From positions 744,001 through 808,000 of the forward strand of contig NW_017962917.1 of NCBI RefSeq assembly GCF_001661345.1: a DNA stretch of 64,000 nt. Direction: 5' to 3'. Below the pieces are notes generated by a model. The model saw only the letters and a list, made by a program, of their open reading frames with translations, searched no databases and was not told where the DNA came from. The DNA is from Ascoidea rubescens DSM 1968. Lineage: Eukaryota > Ascomycota > Saccharomycetes > Ascoideales > Ascoideaceae. Shown piece after piece: positions 30,129 through 40,249 of the stretch (positions are counted from its first letter, which is position 1; each line of letters opens with the position of its first letter). The position numbers and the translations under genes were made by a program.

Positions 30129-33100
30129 TTTAGAGAACAATAGAGAACAATAGAGAATATAGTTAGGGATATAGTTGAGAAGATAATTGGAATGAAAGAT
30201 AGAATGGGGATTGTATTATTATAAGGTGGAAGGAGGAAAGAGATGATATATTATATATTAGCAGAGTAAAATAATAAAAGGAATAAGAAGAATAGGATAA
30301 ATCGAGAATATGGTTTCGAAAACTAAAGGAAAAAGGAATGGTTTATATATGGGAGAAACGAACCACAGTTGAAGCAGAGAAAGAAAAAAAGAATTAAATT
30401 TAATGATTCATTATTATAGAATTTTTGGTTTTGATTTTAGATTCAATTTTGGATTACGATTTGATTTTAAATCTAAATCATGAGGTTGGAACATGATTTT
30501 GAATTATGATCTAAAATGGGATTTACAATATGATTCAAATCTGAGGTTATTCAGAAGCAGGCTCATTTAGGCTTTATCTTTCAGTCCCAGCGTGGTTGCG
30601 ACCGCCAATTCGGGACAGCAGGCCCATAGTAGTCCTGTCCTGCTACGAGAATCCTGCTTTCCGCTCTTTATGTCCCAGACGGCTCAACGCAGCCAAACTA
30701 CAGTAGTTGCACATACAAGCAGTTTTCCACGTGTATCAATGCGCCTGCGGAATCCGCACACCGCACACCGCTGCCAACAGCTGTCTTGCGCCTCCTCCAC
30801 GACCCGGGTTCCTCCCCAGATGGCCCATCTAGTACATATAACCCATTTTGCAGTCAAGTGCCCGTACCCCCTGGGTGAAGAGGGTGAGGTGTGGTGCCAT
30901 CGGTTGTATCAGCCGTTGTCTGTATGGCATGGTCTGGAGGCAGCCCCAGAGCACACCTGACTGCGAGCGCGTACCAGACAGTGAGCTCGAGTCTAAAAAG
31001 ACCCCGGTTACCGCTTTCCTCTAACGGCAGACTCACCAAGCATTGCTCGGCAGTGTCACGTAGCCGTTTAGCAAACACTAAGACCCGGCAGTCCGCTGCG
31101 CTACATTTGCAGAAAGTAGCCTAGAGTTTTGAATAACTGCAGGTAGTCGACTGATCGACGGGGTTTAGTTGCGTTTGAACTCCTTTTAATCAGGAAAAAG
31201 CGCATGTTACTTTGCATACACAACTCTGTTGGCCCGGCTCGCCATGGCTGTAATTACATGCTTACAACTGCAACCCCTGTCTCTTCAGTAGTTATTATCC
31301 TTATTTCACAAATCTGCCACTCTTTGTCTGAAGCTATGAGCGAGATTCTTCTTAGGTAAGGCAGAACAAACAGCCCTTCATAACCTTTTTTGTAGCCGCA
31401 CCCTCCAATAACAAATTGTCTATTTATCTTTTACTTCTGTGCCAGTTTCTATTATCAGCTGTCATCTAAAATTAACTGCAATTTGCTAATAGAATCACAA
31501 GCACAACTATTCTACGTTTTATCTTTGATCATATCATGGTTTTTGTTGCAGATGCAATTGCAAATAAAATCGCAAACAAAATTACAATGTTTCTTGCAAC
31601 TTAGACATATATCGACCTTTTTCACTCCGCGAATCCTCAAATCGGGATATGCTTTGGGACAGCGATACTCATTCACATCTCTTTTGCTCGGTAGATTGGG
31701 TAATAATCGCAACAACCAAATAAAAAAAAAAATGGTGAAAAAATTCTAATTTCAACCGTGGTGGTAAAACGTTTTCAAATTACCAAGTTTCTGAAGTAAT
31801 TGTTGTGATATCCGTTGAAGGATTGCAATTCTGAAATAATATTAATCACGTTTCCCACGTTAATCACATCAATCACAAAATGAGTAATAGAGCAAAGAGT
31901 CCGGTTAGTCATGGATTCATCATATGAGGTGCAAAAACATCAATATTCACCTAAAATTTCACCATACAAACCACCAACACAAGAAAAAGTTTTCTCTTTT
32001 TTTTTGCACAACAGCACTTTGATTGCTGGTAAACTCTAAAAAGAAAGAAATTATCACACAATCGCGAAATTTCGTCTGGAAATGAGAGCGCGTTCTGTTT
32101 TCACAGGGCATGTTCCTCTTGACGTGAATTAGCTTCTCCTGCGGTGCCGAACCTTAATATATGGAAGCAGTTCCGTCCTGATAATGCGGGTATTCCCTCT
32201 TAGCTGGATCTGAACGAGGAAGACTTCTCACTTATTTTATTGATCTTATTATCTTATTATCTTATTATCTCACCATCGCTATCTCTCTTGTGGTTATTAT
32301 CTCTCATTTCTCTCAGTCCTCACTTTAGTCTCTTTCTCTCTCACTTTCCATTAGCTGTCCATCTTTTGCTCCAATGTAACTACCATATAATAACCACTAC
32401 AATTGATGTATAAATAGCCAACCAAATGAATAGCCAAACAGCTTATTAAAATGCTCTGGAAATCACCATAATTTACCTACCAACTCGAGATATGAATACT
32501 TATATACTTATACTCTTTCCAGTTTGCCTAGCTTTCTGTTTCACTTTCACTATTTCTCTCTCTTTTTCTCTCCTTCTTTTCACCTTTTTTTTTGTTTACG
32601 AATACCTATTTTATACCTCACTAATCTATTTTACTCATTCGATTATCCGGGTCCATATCTCTCTCCCTTATTATTCGCTATTGTTTATTATTCTTTATTA
32701 ACTTATGCCATTTGCTATTTCAAACTAGCCATATGTTATGTTATGATATGATATGATATGAGATAATATATTTCTTATCTTTTGAAGCGTATTAGCCTCA
32801 TTTTTTTTTGTTTTTATTTAGTCAAAAACTATAAATTAAAAATAAAAATGTCATTTACGAATTATATTAAATTCATATTAATCCTACAGTAATTTTAATT
32901 CACTTTTAATTCAGTTCTACTTTCCTTTTATATTAGATTTATAATTTCGCTTTACTTTAATCAAAGCAAAAAGGTAATTCCATGTTTATAGACTTGTCAT
33001 CCTCTCCATTCAAAAAATTCTATTTATTTTTAATTTGTTTTTGCTTTTGTTTTTATTTACATTTTCTTCTTTTTTTATTTAGTGATTTATTATATTCTGT

Positions 33101-34308
33101 CCAACAACCTTTATTTTTTTTGGAACTGGAATCTCTGTAAAGAATGACTGCATTCAAAAATTAGACTTCATAAAATATAATTTAATCTTGAAATTGTTGC
33201 TTACATTTTTTGTACTTGTTTCTATTATTTAATACGCTCCGAGATTATTTTACTAAACGATTACATAATTACATCCTAACCCTTTTATATTTAATCTTAA
33301 TTTATCTTAATTTTTTTTAATTTTCCAAAAATTATACATAAAATTTACAATATTTTACAATGTTTCAATTAATTTGTGTATTCTTTTTTTTCTTCTTTCC
33401 AATTCGTAATATAAAGTGGAGACAAACATTTTGTTTTGTTAGCTCATTTCTTATTCCGTCTCTCTTATTCCTGATATAAACAATTATATTTACTGATATA
33501 TCGTTATTATGAATTATCACTCAGGTTATTCCTGTTATTTTTTTACTCAATTCGCTCAAACATTTCAATTATTTGAAAACCAACTCACAAAAAGTCATCA
33601 TTTACAAAACCCCATGTTTTTACTCTTAAACACCCCTATCAATGAAATATTCCTTCCTTTTTCTTTCCTGATTTATTTCATTTATTTGGCTCAGTATTTT
33701 CGTTGGGAATCTTTCATCAAATTGAATTTTTACTCCTAATTTTCATTTCCCTTTCATTTCATTTCATTTCATTCAATCCAGTTCAATTCAATTCAATTCT
33801 TTTAATGAAAATTCAATTCGTTTTGATTTTTCCTTCATATTTTCTTTCATCCTCTTACTCGATTGAAACTTTTTCAACTCACTTCCACTGAAATCCAATA
33901 ACCAACAAACACTCTCCATTTGCTCCACTTCAATTACTTAATTCAATTCTCCAAACTTATGTGGCGTGCCTTCACTGCCTTGAGTCTGTCTTATAGGTTA
34001 TACTCATAACTAGCTCGCTAAATTTCCAAACTTAACTACTTCTACGTCTGTTGGCTCAACTGTAAACTTTCATAGCAAAATCAGTTACATAATAACCTAC
34101 GTCCACCTTACATCATTATATTGCTAAGTTACACTCAAAGACTCAAGCCTAATGTTACAATAAGTTTAATCTCAATCCAAACACTGCAAGGAATTCATCT
34201 CCACCCACAATTTATTCATCCCTTACCAACAAACCAACCAAATATCAACCCATCGTCCTGGAATTTTGGTGTAGTATATTTTATCAAATCTCATTAAATT
34301 CAGAGATT
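30129..34308. other. Gene-poor region containing a GC-rich island
   Basis: Apart from the GC-rich island at about 30560-31135 (listed separately), this stretch is AT-rich. Around 31140-31420 and 32070-32220 moderately GC-rich segments occur, one with GAGCGCGT at 32086-32093. From 32220 to 34000 the plus strand is markedly T-rich. No gene family or tRNA is visible until the tRNA-Trp. Confidence 0.5.
30560..31135. other. GC-rich island without recognisable gene
   Basis: About 575 bases of clearly higher GC content than both flanks, with sharp borders. Several short frames cross it on both strands, none longer than about 120 codons or of recognisable family. It contains GAGCGCGT at 30965-30972 and CACCTGACTGCG at 30954-30965, both of which recur in other islands of this window. 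It lies about 430 bases upstream of the small minus-strand gene at 30128. Either a structured non-coding RNA or an upstream regulatory region is possible. I looked for spliceosomal RNA, SRP RNA and RNase P RNA signatures and recognised none. Confidence 0.4.
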
Positions 34309-34394
34309 GATGCGGTGGCTCAATGGTAGAGCTTTCGACTCCAGTTCTCTGAGCAGCAATCGAAGGGCTGCAGGTTCAATTCCTGTCCGTGTCA
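34309..34394 (+). tRNA. tRNA-Trp(CCA) with a 14-nt intron
   Basis: The cloverleaf is complete: acceptor GATGCGG with CCGTGTC, D arm GCTC/GAGC, anticodon stem TTCGA/TCGAA, and a T arm with GGTTCAATTCC. The anticodon CCA lies at 34341-34343 and a 14-nt intron at 34345-34358 after position 37. Body and arms match S. cerevisiae tRNA-Trp closely, which also has an intron. A T-rich terminator (TTCTTTTTTC) follows. Confidence 0.95.
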
Positions 34395-34590
34395 GTTCTT
34401 TTTTCAACTTTTTAGAAACATTTCCAGTTAGCTTTTGCTCTTTTTAAATAATACATTTTTGATTGCCCTTATCAAGCAATTGCTTGTTCAAAATATCCTT
34501 TTTAACTGGCAATGCGCTACTTCTATCTATAAAAATAGAAACTGACTTTTCTGCTATCCCTCAACTGTTTGCAATTCATTTCAGTTTTCA

Positions 34591-36424
34591 ATGTATTTCA
34601 AAGACTATTGGTATTGATCAGGTACAACTTACTCCTGTGTCGCTCATTACTCTAATGACAGAGTTGAAATCATTCCAAGCAATCAAGGTAATAAGAGCAC
34701 TTGCTCTTATCTAGCCTTCACAGACACTGAAAAGCTAATTGATGATGCAGCCAAAAACCCAAGCTGCAATGAACCCTAAAAACACTGTTTTTGATGCTAA
34801 ACAACTCATCGGCCGAAAATTTCATGACGATGAAGTTCAAAATGATATGAAACACTTTCCATTCTAAATCATTTCAAAGGGCGATAAACCCAATATCAAA
34901 GTCGGGTTTAAAGGCGAAGTTAAGGTTTTCACCCCTGAAGAAATCTTCTCCATGGTTTTGAACAAAATGAGAGAAACCGTTGAATCGTATTTAGGAACAA
35001 CTGTGAAGGATGTCGTCATCACTGTCCCTGCATATTTCAATAATTCTCAGATACAGGGCACTAAAGATGCTGCTTTAATTGCAGGTATGAATGTCTTGCG
35101 AATCATCAACGAGCCCACTGCTGCTGCAATTGCTTACGGGCTAGATAAGAAGAGCTCTGGCTCAAAAGAACATGAAGTTCTCATCTTTGATTTAGGCGGT
35201 GAAACTTTCGATCTGTCCTACTATCAATCGATAGAGGTATCTTTGAAGTTAAAGCAACTGCCGGCGATATCATTTAGGTGGTGAGGATTTCGATAACCGC
35301 TTGGTTCAACATTTTGTCTAAGAATTTAAAAGAAAATTCAAAAAAAGTATCTCATTCAACCAAAGATCATTGCGTTGTCTTCGAACTGCTTGCGAACAAG
35401 CAAAGAAAACTTTATCCTCCTCGGCTCAAGCTACTGTTGAGTTTGATTCATTATATAAAGGTATTGATTTCTATACCTCGATTACCAGGGCGAGATTTGA
35501 TATACAGAGACTTGTTTAGATCAACTTTAGGACCCGTTGAAAGAGTTTTGAAGAATGCAAAACTCGATAAATCTCAAATTAAAGAAATCGTTTTGGTTGG
35601 TGACTCAACAAGAATTCCAAAAGTTCAAAGACTCCTCTATGATTTCTTTAACGGCAAACAGCTCAATAAATCAATTAACCCAGATGAAGCTGTCGCATAT
35701 AGTGCAATAGTTCAAGCTGCAATCTTAACTGGAGACACTTCGTCAAAGACTCAAGATTTATTACTATTATTAGATTTCACTCCATTATCATTGGGTATTG
35801 AAACTGTAGGTGGTGTTATGATAAAACTAATTCCAAGAAATTCAATTATTCCAATAAAGAAATCTAACTTCTTCTCGACATATGCTGATGATTAAACCAG
35901 TGTCTTGATTTAAATCTTTGAAGGCGAAAGAGCAAGGACTGGGAATAATAACTTGTTGGGTAAATTTGAATTTTCAGGTATTCCCTTTGCTCCAAGAGGT
36001 GTTTCTAAAATTGAAGTTACTTTTAACATTGATGCTAATGGTATTTCAAATGTCTCTGTAATTGAAAAGGGCACTGGTAAATCGGGTACAATTACAGTTA
36101 CACGTAATAAAGGCAGATTATCAAAAGACGATATTGAAAGAATGGTATCTGAAGTCAAAAAATTTAAAAAAGAAGATGAAAAAGAAGTAAAAAGAATTGC
36201 CTCAAAGAGCGGATCGAAATCATATCTTTACTCTGAAAAATACTTTAGACCAGGCGAATTTCAAAGAAAAGATATCAGAAGATAAATGTGAAAAAACCTC
36301 AAAAGCTACCCAAGAAACTATTAGCTGGTTGGACAATTCTCAATCTGCTTCAAATAAAGAGTATAATGGCAAGAAAAAAGAATTGAAAGAAATTGTAACA
36401 AGTCTTTTTTTCAAGTGTCATTGA
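34591..36424 (+). pseudogene. Decayed SSA-type cytosolic HSP70
   Basis: Nearly the whole length of a cytosolic HSP70 of the Ssa class can be followed in changing frames. N-terminal nucleotide-binding text appears from IGID at about 34604 (the GTTYSCVAH signature is one frame away), then [52 protein letters not shown] and LIFDLGG. Next come [24 protein letters not shown] and [22 protein letters not shown]. The substrate-binding part ([29 protein letters not shown]) and the start of the lid ([21 protein letters not shown]) follow. It has several frameshifts and at least four in-frame stops (for example TAA in place of the Lys of HFPFKVISKG near 34866), and lacks the C-terminal GGFP-rich tail and EEVD. 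It cannot make a chaperone. Confidence 0.92.
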
Positions 36425-36704
36425 ATATTCTAATGTTTTTTACAGACTAATCTTTTCTGGTGTGTTTTACTTTTTTCTATTGATATGAAATTATGTTTTT
36501 TTTTTTTTGAATTTTATTAACAAATGTTTAGTATGAATATAGTATTTATTTCAAGATATACAAAATAGTTGAAATATCAATTGGAATTAGAAAAAGAAAA
36601 TTAAAAGAAGTGATTTTTAAAACGTAGACAAAAAGGTGCTAATATTATATTTGATTTACGTATTTAAATTGCTAGAGTTTAGCTAAGATATAATTGGAGT
36701 TAGA

Positions 36705-37595
36705 TTAAAATTTTCCCCAGTCAAATAAAGATTCATTTGGATTAACAAAATCTCTTTCATCAGAAGAAAAGGATGAACCTTTGTCGATACCTTGAGAGGC
36801 AACGACTTGTAAATAGAAAAAGAAATCTTTAATATTAAACCCATTTTTGAGAGTATCTTGTGCCTTTTCTAAGCCTTGTTGTTTTGTAATATATTGGCGA
36901 TTAATTTTAATATTATGTGATCTTTCATATCGTTCAAGAACTTGTTCTTGGGAGACTAGATCAGAGTAAATTCTAACTGAATCAGGTAGAGTATTAGGGT
37001 CTTTGGAGACAATTGAGGCGACAGATTTTCCTATATCTTCCAATTTTGAGATTGCAAATTTTAAATCGGGATCACCAATGATAGTAGCAACATTATCGTC
37101 TCTTGAGTAACCAACAGCACCTAACCACTCATATAGAAACGAGCCGGGGACTGCAAATAATCCAGTTGAGATATCAACTGTCTTAATTCCTAATTTTCTA
37201 GCTTTTTCGCTGTGTTTAATTTTAATATCAATAATGGGTAAATAATCTTGAATTTTAGTTAGTTCCATACCAAATTGAGTTGGAATGTATAATTTGACAG
37301 AAGAAGATTTAACTATGGCACCTAATAGAGTGTTGAGTTGAATATCCAAGCTTGCTACATTAATCAAAACGTCGACATCCTTTAAAGCCTGAGTGAATGA
37401 GTCGTTTGATTGATCAAGATTAGCCTCTCTGAATTCGATTAAATTTGTAGATGTAAATCTTGATTTATCTCTTGTAATTGCAATAATTGGGAAAGAAAAG
37501 TACTTTGAGAAGGTTGAAGAGGTTAATGCTTCTAAAACAGGTTTTCCTAGTAGCCCATTGGTACCAAAGACAGCAATTTTTGGTCTAAAAGACAT
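36705..37595 (-). CDS. NmrA/isoflavone-reductase-like NAD(P)-binding protein, copy 1
   Basis: A 296-residue Rossmann protein of the atypical short-chain dehydrogenase group (NmrA / PCBER). The dinucleotide motif is at the N-terminus, VFGTNGLLGKP (G11, G14, G17). Then come ITRDKS, where an Arg would contact NADP phosphate, DVLINVAS, and LYIPTQFG, the strand bearing the usual substrate-pocket residues. Further on are the family segment LEDIGKSVASIVSKDP and a C-terminal region YLQVVASQGIDKG. Such proteins are NADPH reductases or redox-sensing regulators; the substrate is unknown. A paralogue lies at 39323-40249 on the same strand, with gene relics and a tRNA between them. Start ATG at 37595, the first in frame. 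Confidence 0.85.
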   Translation of the reverse strand: MSFRPKIAVFGTNGLLGKPVLEALTSSTFSKYFSFPIIAITRDKSRFTSTNLIEFREANLDQSNDSFTQALKDVDVLINVASLDIQLNTLLGAIVKSSSVKLYIPTQFGMELTKIQDYLPIIDIKIKHSEKARKLGIKTVDISTGLFAVPGSFLYEWLGAVGYSRDDNVATIIGDPDLKFAISKLEDIGKSVASIVSKDPNTLPDSVRIYSDLVSQEQVLERYERSHNIKINRQYITKQQGLEKAQDTLKNGFNIKDFFFYLQVVASQGIDKGSSFSSDERDFVNPNESLFDWGKF

Positions 37596-37667
37596 TGATA
37601 ATATTGTGAGATAGCTTGGGATAAGGAATATAAAGGATCAATTTAAAAGATAAGAGCGATATATTTG

Positions 37668-37931
37668 TTACCAGAGTTTATTGTAACCGTTTTCAAAAAA
37701 ACGCAATTGGATCCTCTCGATTATATATTCTAAGCAATGGGCCATGGCAAAACAGTGTGAAGATATTTGGGGACCATTTCTAAGTGTTGAACAATTTAAA
37801 CAAGTCAAACAAAGATATTTTTTTGTCATCGAGTCTTGCAATTCGTTATTCGTTTCTTTGCTAACAAAAAGAAAATCCGAAATGGTTGGGCAAATTGTCA
37901 CATGACCAAAGGAGCAAAGCTTAAATACCAT
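37668..37931 (-). CDS. Orphan zinc-finger-UBP-like fragment
   Basis: An ATG-to-stop frame of 87 residues upstream of the reductase gene on the same strand. It contains CSFGHVTICP, then KYLCLTCLNCSTLRNG and SSHCFAMAHCLEY, a spacing of Cys and His like the second half of a ubiquitin-carboxyl-hydrolase-type zinc finger (ZnF-UBP), which normally reads LCLxCG...H...H. No USP catalytic domain follows; only 72 bases separate its end from the reductase start. It is most likely a remnant of a larger gene such as a Ubp8-like deubiquitinase, or a chance resemblance. It adjoins other gene relics, which favours the remnant view. Confidence 0.35.
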   Translation of the reverse strand: MVFKLCSFGHVTICPTISDFLFVSKETNNELQDSMTKKYLCLTCLNCSTLRNGPQISSHCFAMAHCLEYIIERIQLRFFENGYNKLW

Positions 37932-37984
37932 TTCCGAGATTGCACATTATATATCACGTGATTACAAGGGATAATCTTCTCATC

Positions 37985-38440
37985 CGGCAAATACTTCCAT
38001 TGGAAGACTTAAAGAAACTAAAAACATTGGATTTGCTGAGCAATACAATTTTCAAAATTGAAAGCAGCAATGAGTTGAGATCATTAAAAAAAATTAGACT
38101 TACAATTTAACGAAATAATAAGGACCGAAAATTTAGAAAACTTACATACTTGAACTAAAGAATTTAAAAACATTAGTTTTACTGAACAATTGTATTACCA
38201 AGATTGAAGGATGTGAAAAACCAACAAATTCGGGAAGACTTAATTTTGATAAATATTCAAGATTTTAAAGATTTTTAATATTGCTGTAATTTAAATATAA
38301 AGAGTTATTTTTTATGTAATAATCAAATTGAAAACACTGAAGGGTTAGCAAATACGTTGGGGGCTATGATTCAATTTTTGGAAAGATAGTTTGTATGGTA
38401 ACAACACAAAGAAGCCTGAGAAACCAGAGAACTTGGTAAG
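37985..38440 (+). pseudogene. Relic of an SDS22-like leucine-rich-repeat gene
   Basis: Several 22-residue LRR units of the Sds22 type (consensus L..LDL..N.I.KIE.LE.L) can be read in different frames: LKKLKTLDLLSNTIFKIESS, LKNLKTLVLLNNCITKIEG, CNNQIENTEGLANTLG and LYGNNTKKPEKPENL. They are broken by stops and frameshifts and about half of a normal Sds22 (a protein phosphatase 1 regulator) is represented. No open frame spans it. It lies between two reductase paralogues. Confidence 0.75.
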
Positions 38441-39171
38441 CATTATGTTTTATAATAATGATAAAATCAATTACTATAAAGGTTTGAAAGACTTTCCTAA
38501 AAGATGTAAAATAATAACTATTTTATTCTGTGACGAATACAATACATTTTCCTATTCAATTTATTATCATAAGGCAACGATTTGTGAAAAAAACAATAAA
38601 ATGGGATTACTAACAAGGTATATATAGTTTGCATTTTATATCCAAATTTCAAATTCTGATTACCAACAAGACAATTCAAAGAATAGTTTAATTGAGCCCA
38701 GGTCATTGAACTGTGAGCTCTAGAAGAGTTCACCTTAGCAAATTGTGGTGATTAGTTCTTAAAGCCAGTTTTTAAAATAATTATCAATAATAAATCTGTA
38801 TTTGATCGCTAGATAGTAACTGCTCTTATTTCATATAAAACCTTTCATACAGGTCTCTTGATGTGATTACCAACATCTCCAGGTTTTGGTACCAAAACTC
38901 GAGAAATAAGGAACTTACACTGCCAACAGTGACAAAGCAAACCTGGGTAGCTATCTGAAGGCAGAGAAAAGGAAAGAAGACAAAGAGAAAAATATGAACA
39001 AACCCAGAGATAATAAGATAATAAGAATATTTACGTCACTAAGAATCAGCACTGAGATGAAAACATCATTCAAAGTCAGCAAAACACTAGAGCCCTGGAA
39101 TAAGAGCCCTACTTATAAATTAAATCTAAGATGATAAAATAAACTTAATTGCTTTATTATCTAAGAGCTCA
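38441..39171. other. AT-rich spacer before tRNA-Lys
   Basis: No gene seen. The left part may hold further decayed LRR text but I cannot follow it. Confidence 0.4.
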
Positions 39172-39268
39172 TCCCCATTAGCTCAGTCGGTAGAGCATTC
39201 GGCTTTTAGGGATTTGTCTAGTTTCGCAAGAAACCGAAATGTCCAGGGTTCGAGCCCCTGATGAGGAG
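39172..39268 (+). tRNA. tRNA-Lys(TTT) with a 24-nt intron
   Basis: D arm GCTC/GAGC, anticodon stem TTCGG/CCGAA, T arm CAGGG/CCCTG with GGTTCGAGCCC. The anticodon TTT lies at 39205-39207 and a 24-nt intron at 39209-39232. Body closely matches S. cerevisiae tRNA-Lys(UUU), which also has an intron. The acceptor stem TCCCCAT against ATGAGGA has one C-A mismatch at the fourth pair. A TTCTTTTTT terminator follows. Confidence 0.92.
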
Positions 39269-39322
39269 TTCTTTTTTGCTGTTTTTGTACTAAAAACTAT
39301 ATTTTTTTTATTTATATACTTT

Positions 39323-40249
39323 TTACCAGTTATATATTTGTTCTTTATTAATAAAATAGGTTAAAAGCTGCTCCCAATGGAAGACTGTTTCCTTGGGATT
39401 TATCAATTCTCTGTCGTCCTTTGAAAAGGCTAATCCTCTGTCTGGTCCCTGCAAAGCGATGACTTGCAAAAAGAAGAAGAAATCGTCCCAGCTGAAACCC
39501 TTACTTAAAAGTTCTTGTGCTTTTTTCAATGCTTTGTCTTTTGAAATGTGTTCTCTTTTGATTTTAAGATTATGGGTTTCTTCATATCTCTTCAATATTG
39601 TTTCCTGCGATACCAAGTCAGAAAATATTCTAATTGAGTCAGGTAATTCATTAGGTTTTTTAGTGACTATTGTAACCAATGATTTTGTAATTGAGAATTT
39701 TAAATCGGGATCTCCAACTAACGTTGAGACATTTCTTTTAGCATCATAGCTTAGAAAGTCAATCCATTCATAGAGATACCCATTTGGAACTGCAAATAAG
39801 GGTGTAATCATGTTAACTGTTTTAATTCCTAGCGATCTTGATTCATTTGAGTGATCCATTTTGAATTTAAAAATCGGTAAATAATCTTGAACTTTTTGAA
39901 TATCTAATCCAAATTGTGATGGAATATATAATTTGATTGTTCCAACTTCAATGATACTTGCCAATATCTTATTCAAGGGCAAATTAGTGCTAGCAACATT
40001 AATCAAAACATCCAATCCCTTTAATGCTTTAGTAAATGAACCAGGGTCCTTGATTATATCAGATTCTTTATATATAACCAAATTATTATCTTGATATTGG
40101 GATTTATCTCTGGTGATTGCAACGATAGGTAGATTGAATCTACTTTGGAATTGTTCTGATGTGAATGTCTTAATAATTGGTGTACCTAATTGTCCATTAG
40201 TGCCAAACACTCCGATTTTTGGTTTATAAACCTGATCTTGAACCGACAT
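39323..40249 (-). CDS. NmrA/isoflavone-reductase-like protein, copy 2
   Basis: A 308-residue paralogue of the gene at 36705-37595, starting at the ATG 40249 (MSVQDQVYKPKIGVFGTNGQLG). It keeps the dinucleotide motif (G16, G19, G22), ITRDKS, DVLINVAS, LYIPSQFG and the C-terminal VIALQGPDRG. Against copy 1 it lacks six residues exactly over the segment LEDIGK: GDPDLKFSITK joins directly to SLVTIVTKKP. That segment holds the Asp-Ile-Gly motif common in NmrA proteins. It also has a 14-residue C-terminal extension. It lies just downstream of tRNA-Lys in convergent orientation. Function unknown; probably NADPH-dependent unless the deletion has changed this. Confidence 0.82.
   Translation of the reverse strand: MSVQDQVYKPKIGVFGTNGQLGTPIIKTFTSEQFQSRFNLPIVAITRDKSQYQDNNLVIYKESDIIKDPGSFTKALKGLDVLINVASTNLPLNKILASIIEVGTIKLYIPSQFGLDIQKVQDYLPIFKFKMDHSNESRSLGIKTVNMITPLFAVPNGYLYEWIDFLSYDAKRNVSTLVGDPDLKFSITKSLVTIVTKKPNELPDSIRIFSDLVSQETILKRYEETHNLKIKREHISKDKALKKAQELLSKGFSWDDFFFFLQVIALQGPDRGLAFSKDDRELINPKETVFHWEQLLTYFINKEQIYNW

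Noticed and set aside
30592-31124. Short frames across the 30.6-31.1 kb island
   Set aside because: Mutually overlapping on both strands and frames, up to about 120 codons, with no family signature or good start context.
34463-34714. Independent 83-codon gene after tRNA-Trp
   Set aside because: Its right half is an out-of-frame reading of the start of the decayed HSP70.
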